DNA from: Myxococcales bacterium
Lineage (GTDB): Bacteria > Myxococcota_A > Polyangia > Haliangiales > Haliangiaceae
Assembly (NCBI GenBank): GCA_016707895.1
Contig: JADJGV010000005.1
Location: 372,001-436,000, forward strand
Direction: 5' to 3'
Length of the DNA stretch: 64,000 nt
Numbering within the stretch: the stretch's first letter is position 1; each line of letters begins with the position of its first letter. The position numbers and the translations under genes are program-made. A model generated the notes under the pieces. That model worked only from the letters and a program-made list of their open reading frames with translations, was not told where the DNA came from and ran no database searches. This document shows, in pieces, positions 48,975-60,597 of the stretch.

Positions 48975-50036
48975 TCAGCCGTAGCGGCGGTCCCACTCGA
49001 CGAACTTCTTGAGCGCCGGGAACATCGGCGCGTCGCGGCCGCCGGCGAAGAAGTCGGCGCTGTCGGCCTCGATCGCGATCGCCGGGTTGTGCTGGCGCGC
49101 CAGCGCCACCAGGTTGCGCCAGTTCTCCTTGGTGTTCGGCGCCTGGCCGCCGGGCAGCGCGGCGTAGTCGAGGCGCGAGGTCGGCACCAGCCGCAGCGGC
49201 GGTCCGTCGCCGACCACCAGATCGACGAACGTCGTCTTCTCGTACGGCGGATCGGGCGGCATGCGGCGCGCCACCACCTCGACCAGATCGCGCCACGCGA
49301 CCGTGCGCTCGCCGCCGCGCGCGACGCGCACGGTGAGCCCGTCGGCGGTGATCGCGCCGTCCTGCACGACGAACCGCAGCGCGTCGCGGGTGGCGTCGAC
49401 CGCGGCCGGGCCCACGGGGTTGGGGCGGGCGGTCTTGCTGAGCGGCTTGCTGGGAGGCGGCGTCGCCGGCGCGGCCGCGCCCAGGTCGTAGGGCGTCGCG
49501 GCGGGGCGCGCGGGCGGGGGCGCGGTCGGCGGCGCGGCGACGGTCGCGGTCGAGCGGATCGGCGCCTTGGACCGCCCGCCGTCGAACGCGCCTGCGATCG
49601 ACGTGCCGCGCGCCGTGATGCCGACCCCCGCGCCCACCAGCGTCAGCGGGAAGCCGGCGCCGAGGTCGCCGAGCGAGTCGGGCGCCAGGTAGATGATCGC
49701 CAGCACCGCGGCCACGGCGGTCGCGACCGCGCTCCACGACACCGCGGCGGCGATCGGTCCGAGCTCGGTGTTCGTGAACCGCGCGACCGCGACGCCGATC
49801 AGCCCGAGCGCGGTGGTCAGCCCGAGCACGAACACCGCGGTCGGCAGCGCGGCGAACGGCTTGCCCGCGTGGCGCCCCTCGGTGCACCCCGCGGACGTGC
49901 AGATCTCGATCGAGCGTGGCCCGACGCGCGCCGACAGGCCCAGGTCGATGTCGATCACCACCCAGTCGAGCACCAGGACACCCAGCGCGATGGCGAACGC
50001 CGCCGCCGCTGGCGGCAGCCAGGGAGGAACCCTCAT
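48975..50036 (-). CDS. Multi-pass membrane protein with soluble C-terminal domain
   Basis: A 353-residue protein with up to four membrane segments in the first 160 residues (PPAAAAFAIALGVLVLDWVV, AVFVLGLTTALGLIGVAVA, WSAVATAVAAVLAIIYLA, then FPLTLVGAGVGITA). A Pro/Ala-rich linker follows (PPTAPPPARPAATP, PPPSKPLSKT) and then a cytosolic strand-rich domain with RDALRFVVQDGAITADGLTV and FVDLVVGDGPPLRLVP. Unknown family. The first loop holds CTSAGC, two Cys that may pair. A stem-loop terminator (50066-50098) separates it from fusA. Confidence 0.7.
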   Translation of the reverse strand: MRVPPWLPPAAAAFAIALGVLVLDWVVIDIDLGLSARVGPRSIEICTSAGCTEGRHAGKPFAALPTAVFVLGLTTALGLIGVAVARFTNTELGPIAAAVSWSAVATAVAAVLAIIYLAPDSLGDLGAGFPLTLVGAGVGITARGTSIAGAFDGGRSKAPIRSTATVAAPPTAPPPARPAATPYDLGAAAPATPPPSKPLSKTARPNPVGPAAVDATRDALRFVVQDGAITADGLTVRVARGGERTVAWRDLVEVVARRMPPDPPYEKTTFVDLVVGDGPPLRLVPTSRLDYAALPGGQAPNTKENWRNLVALARQHNPAIAIEADSADFFAGGRDAPMFPALKKFVEWDRRYG

Positions 50037-50065
50037 GGCCGCAGTGTACCAGCGGCCGCCTGGCC

Positions 50066-50098
50066 CCGAAAACACGAACGGCCCGGTCGCCCGGGCCG
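50066..50098 (-). terminator. Terminator of fusA
   Basis: CGGCCCGG-loop-CCGGGCCG stem (50079-50098) followed on the minus strand by TTCGTGTTTTCGG. It lies 37 bases after the fusA stop. Confidence 0.65.
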
Positions 50099-50135
50099 CC
50101 TGCGCGGTCACGCCCTCTGGGCGATCACGGCGCGA

Positions 50136-52238
<2,103 letters not shown>

Positions 52239-52289
52239 GAGATGCTCCTTGGCCTTACCTGGCGCGCGGGCGCGCCCAGGGGCGCGCGT

Positions 52290-52318
52290 TAGCTACCCTC
52301 CCCCTCCGCTGGGGTCAA
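52290..52318 (-). promoter_or_regulatory. fusA promoter, TTGACC-N17-TAGCTA
   Basis: On the minus strand TTGACC (52313-52318) and TAGCTA (52290-52295) are 17 bases apart, about 55 bases before the GTG. It is close to the sigma70 consensus. The -35 is 13 bases from the inverted-repeat element. Confidence 0.65.
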
Positions 52319-52330
52319 GCGATTCCGGAC

Positions 52331-52474
52331 GGGGACAGGATCTACCCTTCCAAGCGTCCGTCATCAAAAGGGAATTTTGCTTGACCGCGCACTGCGGATC
52401 CGGCCGAACGAGATGCGCGGTCGGCCAAGATTCGCCAGCGATCTCGAATCGTTGAAGTGGTAGATCCTGTCCCC
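52331..52474. mobile_element. 144-bp MITE-like inverted-repeat element
   Basis: Terminal inverted repeats GGGGACAGGATCTACC (52331-52346) and GGTAGATCCTGTCCCC (52459-52474) are perfect over 16 bp. Inside lies a 9-bp perfect hairpin (GACCGCGCA at 52383, TGCGCGGTC at 52414) with an outer CTTG...CAAG pairing. The element carries no gene. GGGGACAG-type ends occur in REP/MITE families mobilised by Y1 transposases; that link is recalled, not shown. It separates fusA and the next kinase, ending 20 bases before the kinase start codon. Confidence 0.7.
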
Positions 52475-52494
52475 GGGTTTGCTACCCTCGAGGC

Positions 52495-54348
<1,854 letters not shown>

Positions 54349-54427
54349 GCGCGGCCGGCTGGGCGGGCGGCGGCCCTGTGCAAATCTGCCGCAGGGACGC
54401 CCGCGCGGGCCCGTGGTAACGGCACCC

Positions 54428-55852
54428 ATGCGCACCGCCGTGCTCGCCGTCGCCGCGACACTCGCCACCACCGCGAGCGCCGCGCCGCTCGATCGCGGCG
54501 ACGACACCGTCGTCATCGGACGCCCCCAGCCCGGCGATCTGGGCTTCCGCGGCACGCGCCACGACGCGACGGGCCCCGACGTGCTGTACGTCAACCGCTG
54601 CGTCGGGGGCTGTCCGCTCACGCCCGGCGACCGCGGCAGCGACAGCTCGCGCGACGACATCTCGTCGATCGCCCAGATCCAGGCCACCGTCCCCGCGTTC
54701 CCCTACGGCGACGCTACCTGGAACACCATCGTCGACTGCGTCCGCGACGTCTACAAGCCGTACGGCGTCGAGGTGGTCAGCGAGGCGCCGACCGGGCGCC
54801 ACGTCGAGATGATCGTCGGCGGCCGCGCCACCGACATCGGCCTGTCGCAGCCGCCGGGCGGGACGCTGCTCGGCATCGCGCCGTCGACCGGCGATTGCTC
54901 GCTGGGCGGCTACTGGATCGCGTTCACGTTCGCGGCGTCGCACGCCAACGATCCGATCGAGCTGTGCGCCACGATCGCGCACGAGGCCGGCCACGTCTTC
55001 GGGCTCGAGCACGTCTTCGAGTGCTCCGATCCGATGACCTACATCACCGACTGCGGGACCAAGTACTTCCGCAACCTGAACATGCCCTGCGGCACCGACG
55101 CGGCGGTCTCCTGTCGTTGTCCTGGCGCCACCAGCAACACCCACTCGATCCTGCTGCACAACGTCGGCCGCGGCGTCGACGTGCCGCCGCCGCAGGTGTC
55201 CATCGCCGTGCCCGCGGCGGGGCCGGTCCAGCCCGGCTTCTCGCTGTTCGTCAACGCGACCGATCCGCGCGGCGTCCACGACCTCGAGGTGCTGGTCAAC
55301 GGGTGGTCGTGGCTGACCGCGCCGGGCGTGTGGCAGAAGGCCAGCCCGTACCGCCTCGACCTGCCGGCGGAGGTCCCGCCCGGCGTGATGGACATCGAGG
55401 TCCGGGCCTGCGGCGACACTGGCGCCTGCGCCAGCGCCACCGTGACGGTCACCGAGGGCGCCCCGTGCGTCGACACCAGCCTGTGCCTCGAGGGCCAGAC
55501 CTGCGACGCCGGGCGGTGCCTGTGGGCGCCGGCGTCGATCGAGCAGGGCGCCGCCTGTGCCTTCGACGAGGCGTGCCTCACCGGGCTGTGCGGCGAGCTG
55601 GGCGACGGCCAGCGGATCTGCACGGTCGCCTGCCAGGGCCCGCCCAACGACTTCTGCCCCGACGGGTTCGCGTGCAACGCGGGCACCGGCGAGTTCGGCC
55701 TGTGCGCGCCGATCGGCGGCGCCGCTGGCGACGAAGGCGGGTGTTGCCAGGTCGACCGAGACGGCTCGGCGCCGCTCGCCAGCCTGGCCTTGGGTGGGCT
55801 GGTCGCGCTGGCGCTCCGGCGTCGTCCGAGGAGGGGCCTGGCGGCGCGGTAG
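54428..55852 (+). CDS. Metzincin metalloprotease with MYXO-CTERM tail, copy 1
   Basis: A 474-residue exported protein (signal ending SAA-PLD). The catalytic helix is IAHEAGHVFGLEHVFECSDP with zinc ligands H185, H189 and H195 and base E186, followed by a Met-turn (MTYI). This is a matrixin/metzincin-type protease. A region rich in strands and Cys follows (CLEGQTCDAGRC, CTVACQGPPNDF). The end, GCCQVDRDGSAPLASLALGG, a hydrophobic run and RRRPRR, is a MYXO-CTERM sorting tail, so the protein should be processed and shown at the cell surface. It is a tandem paralogue of 55962-57461. Confidence 0.85.
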   Translation: MRTAVLAVAATLATTASAAPLDRGDDTVVIGRPQPGDLGFRGTRHDATGPDVLYVNRCVGGCPLTPGDRGSDSSRDDISSIAQIQATVPAFPYGDATWNTIVDCVRDVYKPYGVEVVSEAPTGRHVEMIVGGRATDIGLSQPPGGTLLGIAPSTGDCSLGGYWIAFTFAASHANDPIELCATIAHEAGHVFGLEHVFECSDPMTYITDCGTKYFRNLNMPCGTDAAVSCRCPGATSNTHSILLHNVGRGVDVPPPQVSIAVPAAGPVQPGFSLFVNATDPRGVHDLEVLVNGWSWLTAPGVWQKASPYRLDLPAEVPPGVMDIEVRACGDTGACASATVTVTEGAPCVDTSLCLEGQTCDAGRCLWAPASIEQGAACAFDEACLTGLCGELGDGQRICTVACQGPPNDFCPDGFACNAGTGEFGLCAPIGGAAGDEGGCCQVDRDGSAPLASLALGGLVALALRRRPRRGLAAR

Positions 55853-55961
55853 CACGGCTTCGCTCGATCGGCGCTGGCTGCGGTGGTGACGCACCGTCGG
55901 GTCGTGCGGCTGTGCGTTTTCACCTTTCTACCGGTGACCGACCTGTAGTATCGACGCGCAT

Positions 55962-57461
55962 ATGACTCGCGTCGCCTGGTTCGTGATCGCCGCCGCTCTG
56001 CTGTCGCCGCTCGTCGCGCGCGCCGATCAGCCGCTCCGCACGCCGCTGGTCGGCGAGCACCAGCAAGACTGGAGCCTGCTCGATCCCGAGATCGTGCGCG
56101 ACGTCGCGTTCCCGCCGCCCGGCGCCACGCCCGAGCCGGTCAACCACGCGCCGGTGTCGAACATCATCTACCTGAACCGCTGCACCGGCGGCTGCACGAT
56201 CACCAAGACCGACTACCCGCGGTCGAGCGCCACCGGCAACCAGACCTGGATCATCGGTGATCAGGCGACGCCGCCCGGCACGCAGTTCCACATCAGCGAG
56301 TTCGCGTTCTCGCAGGCGGTGTGGGACGAGGTCGTGCAGTGCGTGAAGGACGTCTACGCGCCGTACAACGTCCAGATCGTCACCGAGGATCCCACGCCGG
56401 CGCTGCACCACGAGGCGCTGGTCGCCGGCACCTCGACCGACTACGGCATCCCGGCCAACGAGGCGCTGGGCAAGGCCGAGCTGGGCGCCGGCTTCTGCTC
56501 GCCCAAGGACAACGCGATCTCGCTGAACATCGCCAACGATCACACCCCGGGCTCGGGCATGACCGTGGCGAAGAACATCTGCTGGACGATCGCTCAGGAG
56601 ACGGCGCACTCGTGGGGCCTCGACCACGAGATCGAGTGCACCGACGCGCTGACCTACGACTTCTCGTCGTGCGGCCAGCGGTTCTTCCGCAACAAGAACT
56701 CCGCCTGCGGCGAGGTCGGCATCACCGGGCCGCGCAGCTGCGTGTGCGGCGGCACCCAGCAGAACACCCACGGCAAGGTGCTGGCGGTGTTCGGCGCCGG
56801 CACCGGGCCGCAGCTCACCCCGACGATCCGCGTCGACCAGCCCACCGCCGGGTCGCAGTTCCCGCGCGGCAACAAGATCTTCGCGTCGGTGTTCGCCGGC
56901 CGCGGCATGAAGCACATCGAGGTGTACGTGAACGGCTGGAAGTGGGCCGATCAGCCCGCGACCACCAACTCGACGTTCCAGATCGGGTTGCCCGACGAGG
57001 TGCCCGACGGCGTGATGGACCTGCGGGTGCGGGCCTGCGACGACATCGAGGTGTGCGCCGAGCAGACCGTGACCGTGACCCGGGGCGCGCCGTGCACCGG
57101 CGTGGAGACCTGCCTGGCCGGCCAGACCTGCGAGGCCGGCAAGTGCGCGTGGCCGCCGCCGTCGGTCGAGCTGGGCGGCGCGTGCGAGATCAACCAGCAG
57201 TGCCTGTCGCTCTTGTGCGGCGACATCGGCGCCGGGGAGCTGGCGTGCACCGAGGCCTGCCAGGGCCCGCCCAACGACCTGTGCCCCGAGGGCTTCCACT
57301 GCAACGCCCAGCCGGCCCAGGAGGGCGTGTGCCGGCCCGACGGCGCCGAGGACACCGGCTGCTGCAGCGTCGACGGCACCGGGCGCGGCGCGATGCTGGC
57401 GAACGTCGGCCTGGGCGGCCTGATCGCGCTCCTGGTCGCGCGCCGGCGCCGGCGGCGCTAA
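55962..57461 (+). CDS. Metzincin-like protein, active-site variant, MYXO-CTERM, copy 2
   Basis: A 499-residue paralogue of the preceding protein, with signal peptide (ending ARA-DQP), the same Cys-rich tail (CLAGQTCEAGKC, CTEACQGPPNDL) and a MYXO-CTERM end (GCCSVDGTGRG, then a hydrophobic run, then RRRRR). The metal site reads IAQETAHSWGLDHEIECTDA: the first ligand His is Gln212, while E213, H216 and H222 remain, and the Met-turn Met is replaced (ALTY). It probably binds zinc poorly and may be a non-catalytic scaffold or regulator of its partner. Coding is intact throughout. Confidence 0.8.
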   Translation: MTRVAWFVIAAALLSPLVARADQPLRTPLVGEHQQDWSLLDPEIVRDVAFPPPGATPEPVNHAPVSNIIYLNRCTGGCTITKTDYPRSSATGNQTWIIGDQATPPGTQFHISEFAFSQAVWDEVVQCVKDVYAPYNVQIVTEDPTPALHHEALVAGTSTDYGIPANEALGKAELGAGFCSPKDNAISLNIANDHTPGSGMTVAKNICWTIAQETAHSWGLDHEIECTDALTYDFSSCGQRFFRNKNSACGEVGITGPRSCVCGGTQQNTHGKVLAVFGAGTGPQLTPTIRVDQPTAGSQFPRGNKIFASVFAGRGMKHIEVYVNGWKWADQPATTNSTFQIGLPDEVPDGVMDLRVRACDDIEVCAEQTVTVTRGAPCTGVETCLAGQTCEAGKCAWPPPSVELGGACEINQQCLSLLCGDIGAGELACTEACQGPPNDLCPEGFHCNAQPAQEGVCRPDGAEDTGCCSVDGTGRGAMLANVGLGGLIALLVARRRRRR

Positions 57462-57471
57462 CATGGGCGCA

Positions 57472-57816
57472 ATGCGCCGCACCGCCCTCGCCGTCCTCGC
57501 CGCCGTGGCCCTGCCTGCGGTGGCCGCCGCCGACACCTCGAACACCAGCGCGATCGCGCAGCTGATGGTGCTCGAGTCCGGCGACAAGAACTACCGGTCG
57601 TTCCACGGCGCGGTGTGGCTCGACGTCGACAAGGCCACCACCAACTACCGGTGGGGCGGCGCCCAGTGCGGCAACCGCGACCTGTCGGAGTCGAGCGTGC
57701 AGCTGCTGTTCGCGTCGTTCCGCTCCGAGTACAACGTCACGCTCGAGTACGTGGTGACGACCGTCAAGGACAAGCAGTACCGCTGCATCACCGGCTTCTC
57801 GATCTCGAAGACCTGA
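57472..57816 (+). CDS. Small exported protein
   Basis: A 114-residue protein (start 57472; an ATG at 57463 adds three residues) with signal peptide ending AAA-DTS. The mature part has a strand-rich pattern and four aromatic-rich stretches (NYRSFHGAVWLDVDKATTNY, WGGAQCGNRDLSESSVQLLF, YNVTLEYVVTTVKDKQYRC) with two Cys that may pair. It follows the metzincin genes after 10 bases. I do not recognise it. Confidence 0.7.
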   Translation: MRRTALAVLAAVALPAVAAADTSNTSAIAQLMVLESGDKNYRSFHGAVWLDVDKATTNYRWGGAQCGNRDLSESSVQLLFASFRSEYNVTLEYVVTTVKDKQYRCITGFSISKT

Positions 57817-57843
57817 GCTGGCGGGCACGCGCGGGCGGGCGGC

Positions 57844-59775
57844 TCACGCGCCGGGGAGGCCGGGGTAGGGGCGGGCCTGCTTGATCCACACGTGGCGGCC
57901 GTCGGGGCCGTCGGCGAGCTTCCACTCGACGTCCATCGGCAGGTGGGCGAAGCCGGCTGGCGTCGGGTACGACGCGGCGAAGTGCTCGCGGATCGCCGCC
58001 AGCGCCTGGCCCAGCTCGAACAGCTCGGCGCGGGTGAGCACGGTGGCGCCCGGGGCGATCAGGTTGGAGTGCGTGTAGTAGGTGGCCGGCTGGTTGGGGT
58101 GGAAGAAGTAGTAGACCAGCTGATCGGCGGTGACGCCGGGCGGCGGTGACACCACGCTGGCCTCGCCGAGCTGGGCGTTGACGTACAGCGCGTCCTCGCC
58201 GTCGGCGCCGGGGTCGAAGATGTTGGCGGTGATCGCGACGCCGTTGGCGCGCTCGTCGGTGAACGCCGGCACGACCAGCACCGCCATCGCCACCTGGCGG
58301 TGATCGATGCCAGCGTAGTCGCGCTCCTCGAACGCGCGGAAGCTCCACACGCTGGCCCACACGGTCTTGATCGCCACGTCGATCGGCCGCGCCGGATCGC
58401 CGACCGCGCCGGCGCGCGACTCGTACAGCCCGGCGCCGGTGTGGCGGGCCAGGTCCTCGGCGTTGGTCGACGATCGGAACTTCCAGCGGATGCCCGGGGC
58501 CTCGGCCTCGAGGCGCGCGGCGACGTCGGCCAGGAACGCCGGGTCGATCGGCGCCGCCAGGAGCTCGGCCCGCAGCGCCGCCAGCTGCTGCGCGCGGATC
58601 GCCGCGTCGCCGCGGAAGCCGGGGTCGGCCAGCATCGCGGCGATGCGCGCGTCGAAGCCGTGCTGCACCAGGAAGTCGCGGTAACGCGCAACCGGGATCG
58701 CGACGCCGTCCTGGACCCGGATCGCCGCCAGGTCGCGCAGCACGCCGTAGTTGGCGGCCTTGCCCCCGACCCGCGCCACGTCGGCGACGCCGACGTCGTC
58801 GAGATCGACCAGCGCGCCGCTGGCGTAATCGGGCGCGGGGATCTCCGCCGGCGGTGGCCGGTGGTCGGCGAACCAGCGATCGGCCTCGTCGGCGGTGACC
58901 TCGGCGACCTCCCAGTCGAACGCGCGCACCGTCAGCCGCACCCAGCGGCCGGCGTAGGCGGCGAACCGCGCCTGGGCGTCGGCCAGCGCCATGTTGGGCG
59001 TGCCGCGCTGGCGCGCCAGCACGTTGACGTGGGACAGCGGCGTCTGGTGCGCCTCGGTGATCGTGCCGGCGACGACGGTGAGGTCGTCGGGCACGCGATC
59101 GAGCACCACCAGCTCGCGCGGGCTGACGTAGGTGGTCGCGAGCTCGGCGGCGTCGACGATCCGCACCCGCGCGTAGGTCTCGCCGAGGTTGAGCGCCTGG
59201 TAGCTGATGCCGCGCCACAGCTCGTCGGTGGTGACCTGCGGGATCCGCGCCGGCAGCGTGGCGGCGCGCGCCTCTTGCTCGAGCGAGGTCGGGTGGAACC
59301 GCAGGCGGCCGCGCAGGAAGCCGTCGCCGACCAGCCGATCGTAGGCGGTGGCGATCTGCTCGACGCTGGCGGTGTCGTAGGGCGCCAGCTCGTAGGCCCA
59401 GACGTCGGGCTCCTCGTAGTACGTGATCGAGCCGAGCAAGAACCGGCGGCCCGGCGTGAAGTACTGATCGACGAACGGCACCGCGGGCGGGAAGCCGAGG
59501 TGCTCGACGGCGAACCGCCGGTGCAGCGGGTAGGCGTTGGTGTCGAGGAAGTACGGGCGATCGCCGTCCTGGCGATCGACGATGGTCTTGACGGTGAACG
59601 CGCCGGGCAGCGCCGCGTCGAGCGGCCGCGCCGCCTGCGCCATGAACTCCGCGGCGCAGGTCAGGTGGTCGCGCGACGGCAGCGCCGCGGCGCTCGGGTC
59701 GCACACCGCCGGATCGTCGCCGCACGCGGCGAGCGCGAGCGCGAGCGCGAGCAGCGGGGCGAACCAGCGGGTCAT
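57844..59775 (-). CDS. Exported PEP/pyruvate-utilizer-like lipoprotein
   Basis: A 643-residue protein with a lipobox (ALALAAC, start 59775). The middle has a swivelling-His type segment GTITEAHQTPLSHVNVLARQ with RGTPNMAL: H249 in LSHVNVLAR is at the phospho-histidine position of PEP-utilizing enzymes. It is followed by GGKAANYGVLRDL and RWKFRSSTNAEDLARHTGAG, an ATP-grasp (PPDK/PpsA N-terminal) block including MAVLVVPAFTDERANGVAIT. The order His-domain then ATP-grasp is reversed from PpsA/PPDK. With a lipobox it would sit outside the cytoplasm, where ATP is scarce, so the function is puzzling: the domains may bind other ligands. The N-terminus has CDPSAAAL and a Cys-containing loop. Confidence 0.65.
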   Translation of the reverse strand: MTRWFAPLLALALALAACGDDPAVCDPSAAALPSRDHLTCAAEFMAQAARPLDAALPGAFTVKTIVDRQDGDRPYFLDTNAYPLHRRFAVEHLGFPPAVPFVDQYFTPGRRFLLGSITYYEEPDVWAYELAPYDTASVEQIATAYDRLVGDGFLRGRLRFHPTSLEQEARAATLPARIPQVTTDELWRGISYQALNLGETYARVRIVDAAELATTYVSPRELVVLDRVPDDLTVVAGTITEAHQTPLSHVNVLARQRGTPNMALADAQARFAAYAGRWVRLTVRAFDWEVAEVTADEADRWFADHRPPPAEIPAPDYASGALVDLDDVGVADVARVGGKAANYGVLRDLAAIRVQDGVAIPVARYRDFLVQHGFDARIAAMLADPGFRGDAAIRAQQLAALRAELLAAPIDPAFLADVAARLEAEAPGIRWKFRSSTNAEDLARHTGAGLYESRAGAVGDPARPIDVAIKTVWASVWSFRAFEERDYAGIDHRQVAMAVLVVPAFTDERANGVAITANIFDPGADGEDALYVNAQLGEASVVSPPPGVTADQLVYYFFHPNQPATYYTHSNLIAPGATVLTRAELFELGQALAAIREHFAASYPTPAGFAHLPMDVEWKLADGPDGRHVWIKQARPYPGLPGA

Positions 59776-59875
59776 CGCCACCGCGGTGAGCAAGCCGCGC
59801 GCCAGCGGCGGCCGCTGCGCGGTCCGCGCACTTGCGCGGGCGCCGCCTCAGGAATCCGTCGCCGCGCGCCGGCGA

Positions 59876-60520
59876 TCACGGGGCTGGGTCGAGGCTGACG
59901 CCGGCGGTGGCGCAGTAGCGGACCACCGCGGCGCGCTGGTCGGCGGCGATCGCCGCGGCGTCGGCGCGGGCGCCGGCCGCGTCGCGCAGGCGACACGACG
60001 ACGAGACGGCCAGGCGGCGGGCGGCGTCGTTGTCAGGCGCGATCGCGAGGACCTTCTTGGCGATCGAGCGGGCGGCCGTGTAGTCGCTCGCGCGAAACGC
60101 GGTGCGCGCCTCGGCCAGCGCGTCCGCTGCCTCGACCGCGACGGGGAGCGGCGGCGCCGCCAGGTCGCCGCGCGCGCGGTCCGTCGGGTCGGCCATGCCG
60201 GGCGCGTCGTCGAGGCGATCGCGGACGTCGATGTGCACGCCGGGCGTGCCGACCGGCAGCGGCGGCGCCGTCGCTGCGCTGGGCGCGGGCGGCGTCGCGG
60301 CGGCGCCGGCCCGGGGCGGGGCGCCCGAGGTTGCGGGCGCGACCGCGTCGAGCGGCCTCGCCGCGCGTGGCCCGGGCGCCGGTGCACCCCTGGCCGACGG
60401 CGCCTCGGCGGCGGGCGGCGGGGCCGGCGATGTGGTCTGGCCACGCGTCGCCTGGTAGAGGTAGCCGCCGCCGATCGCCACGACGACCGTGAGGCCGATC
60501 ACGAAGGCCTTTGCGCGCAT
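59876..60520 (-). CDS. Membrane-anchored TPR-like protein
   Basis: A 214-residue protein with an N-terminal membrane segment (AFVIGLTVVVAIGGGYLYQA) and a long Pro/Ala/Gly-rich linker (about 30-105). The last about 80 residues are helical: ALAEARTAFRASDYTAARSI, AKKVLAIAPDNDAARRLAVS, ending with two Cys (SSSCRLRD, RYCATAG), resembling one or two TPR units with a possible disulfide. It is divergent from the giant lipoprotein starting at 60598 with 77 bases between, suggesting shared control. Confidence 0.6.
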   Translation of the reverse strand: MRAKAFVIGLTVVVAIGGGYLYQATRGQTTSPAPPPAAEAPSARGAPAPGPRAARPLDAVAPATSGAPPRAGAAATPPAPSAATAPPLPVGTPGVHIDVRDRLDDAPGMADPTDRARGDLAAPPLPVAVEAADALAEARTAFRASDYTAARSIAKKVLAIAPDNDAARRLAVSSSCRLRDAAGARADAAAIAADQRAAVVRYCATAGVSLDPAP

Positions 60521-60597
60521 CCGCGATCCCTACCACGACCGCGAACACCCGCGCTGGAGCGTTGACCGGCCGCGCTGAACGCGCGACGGTCCGCGCC

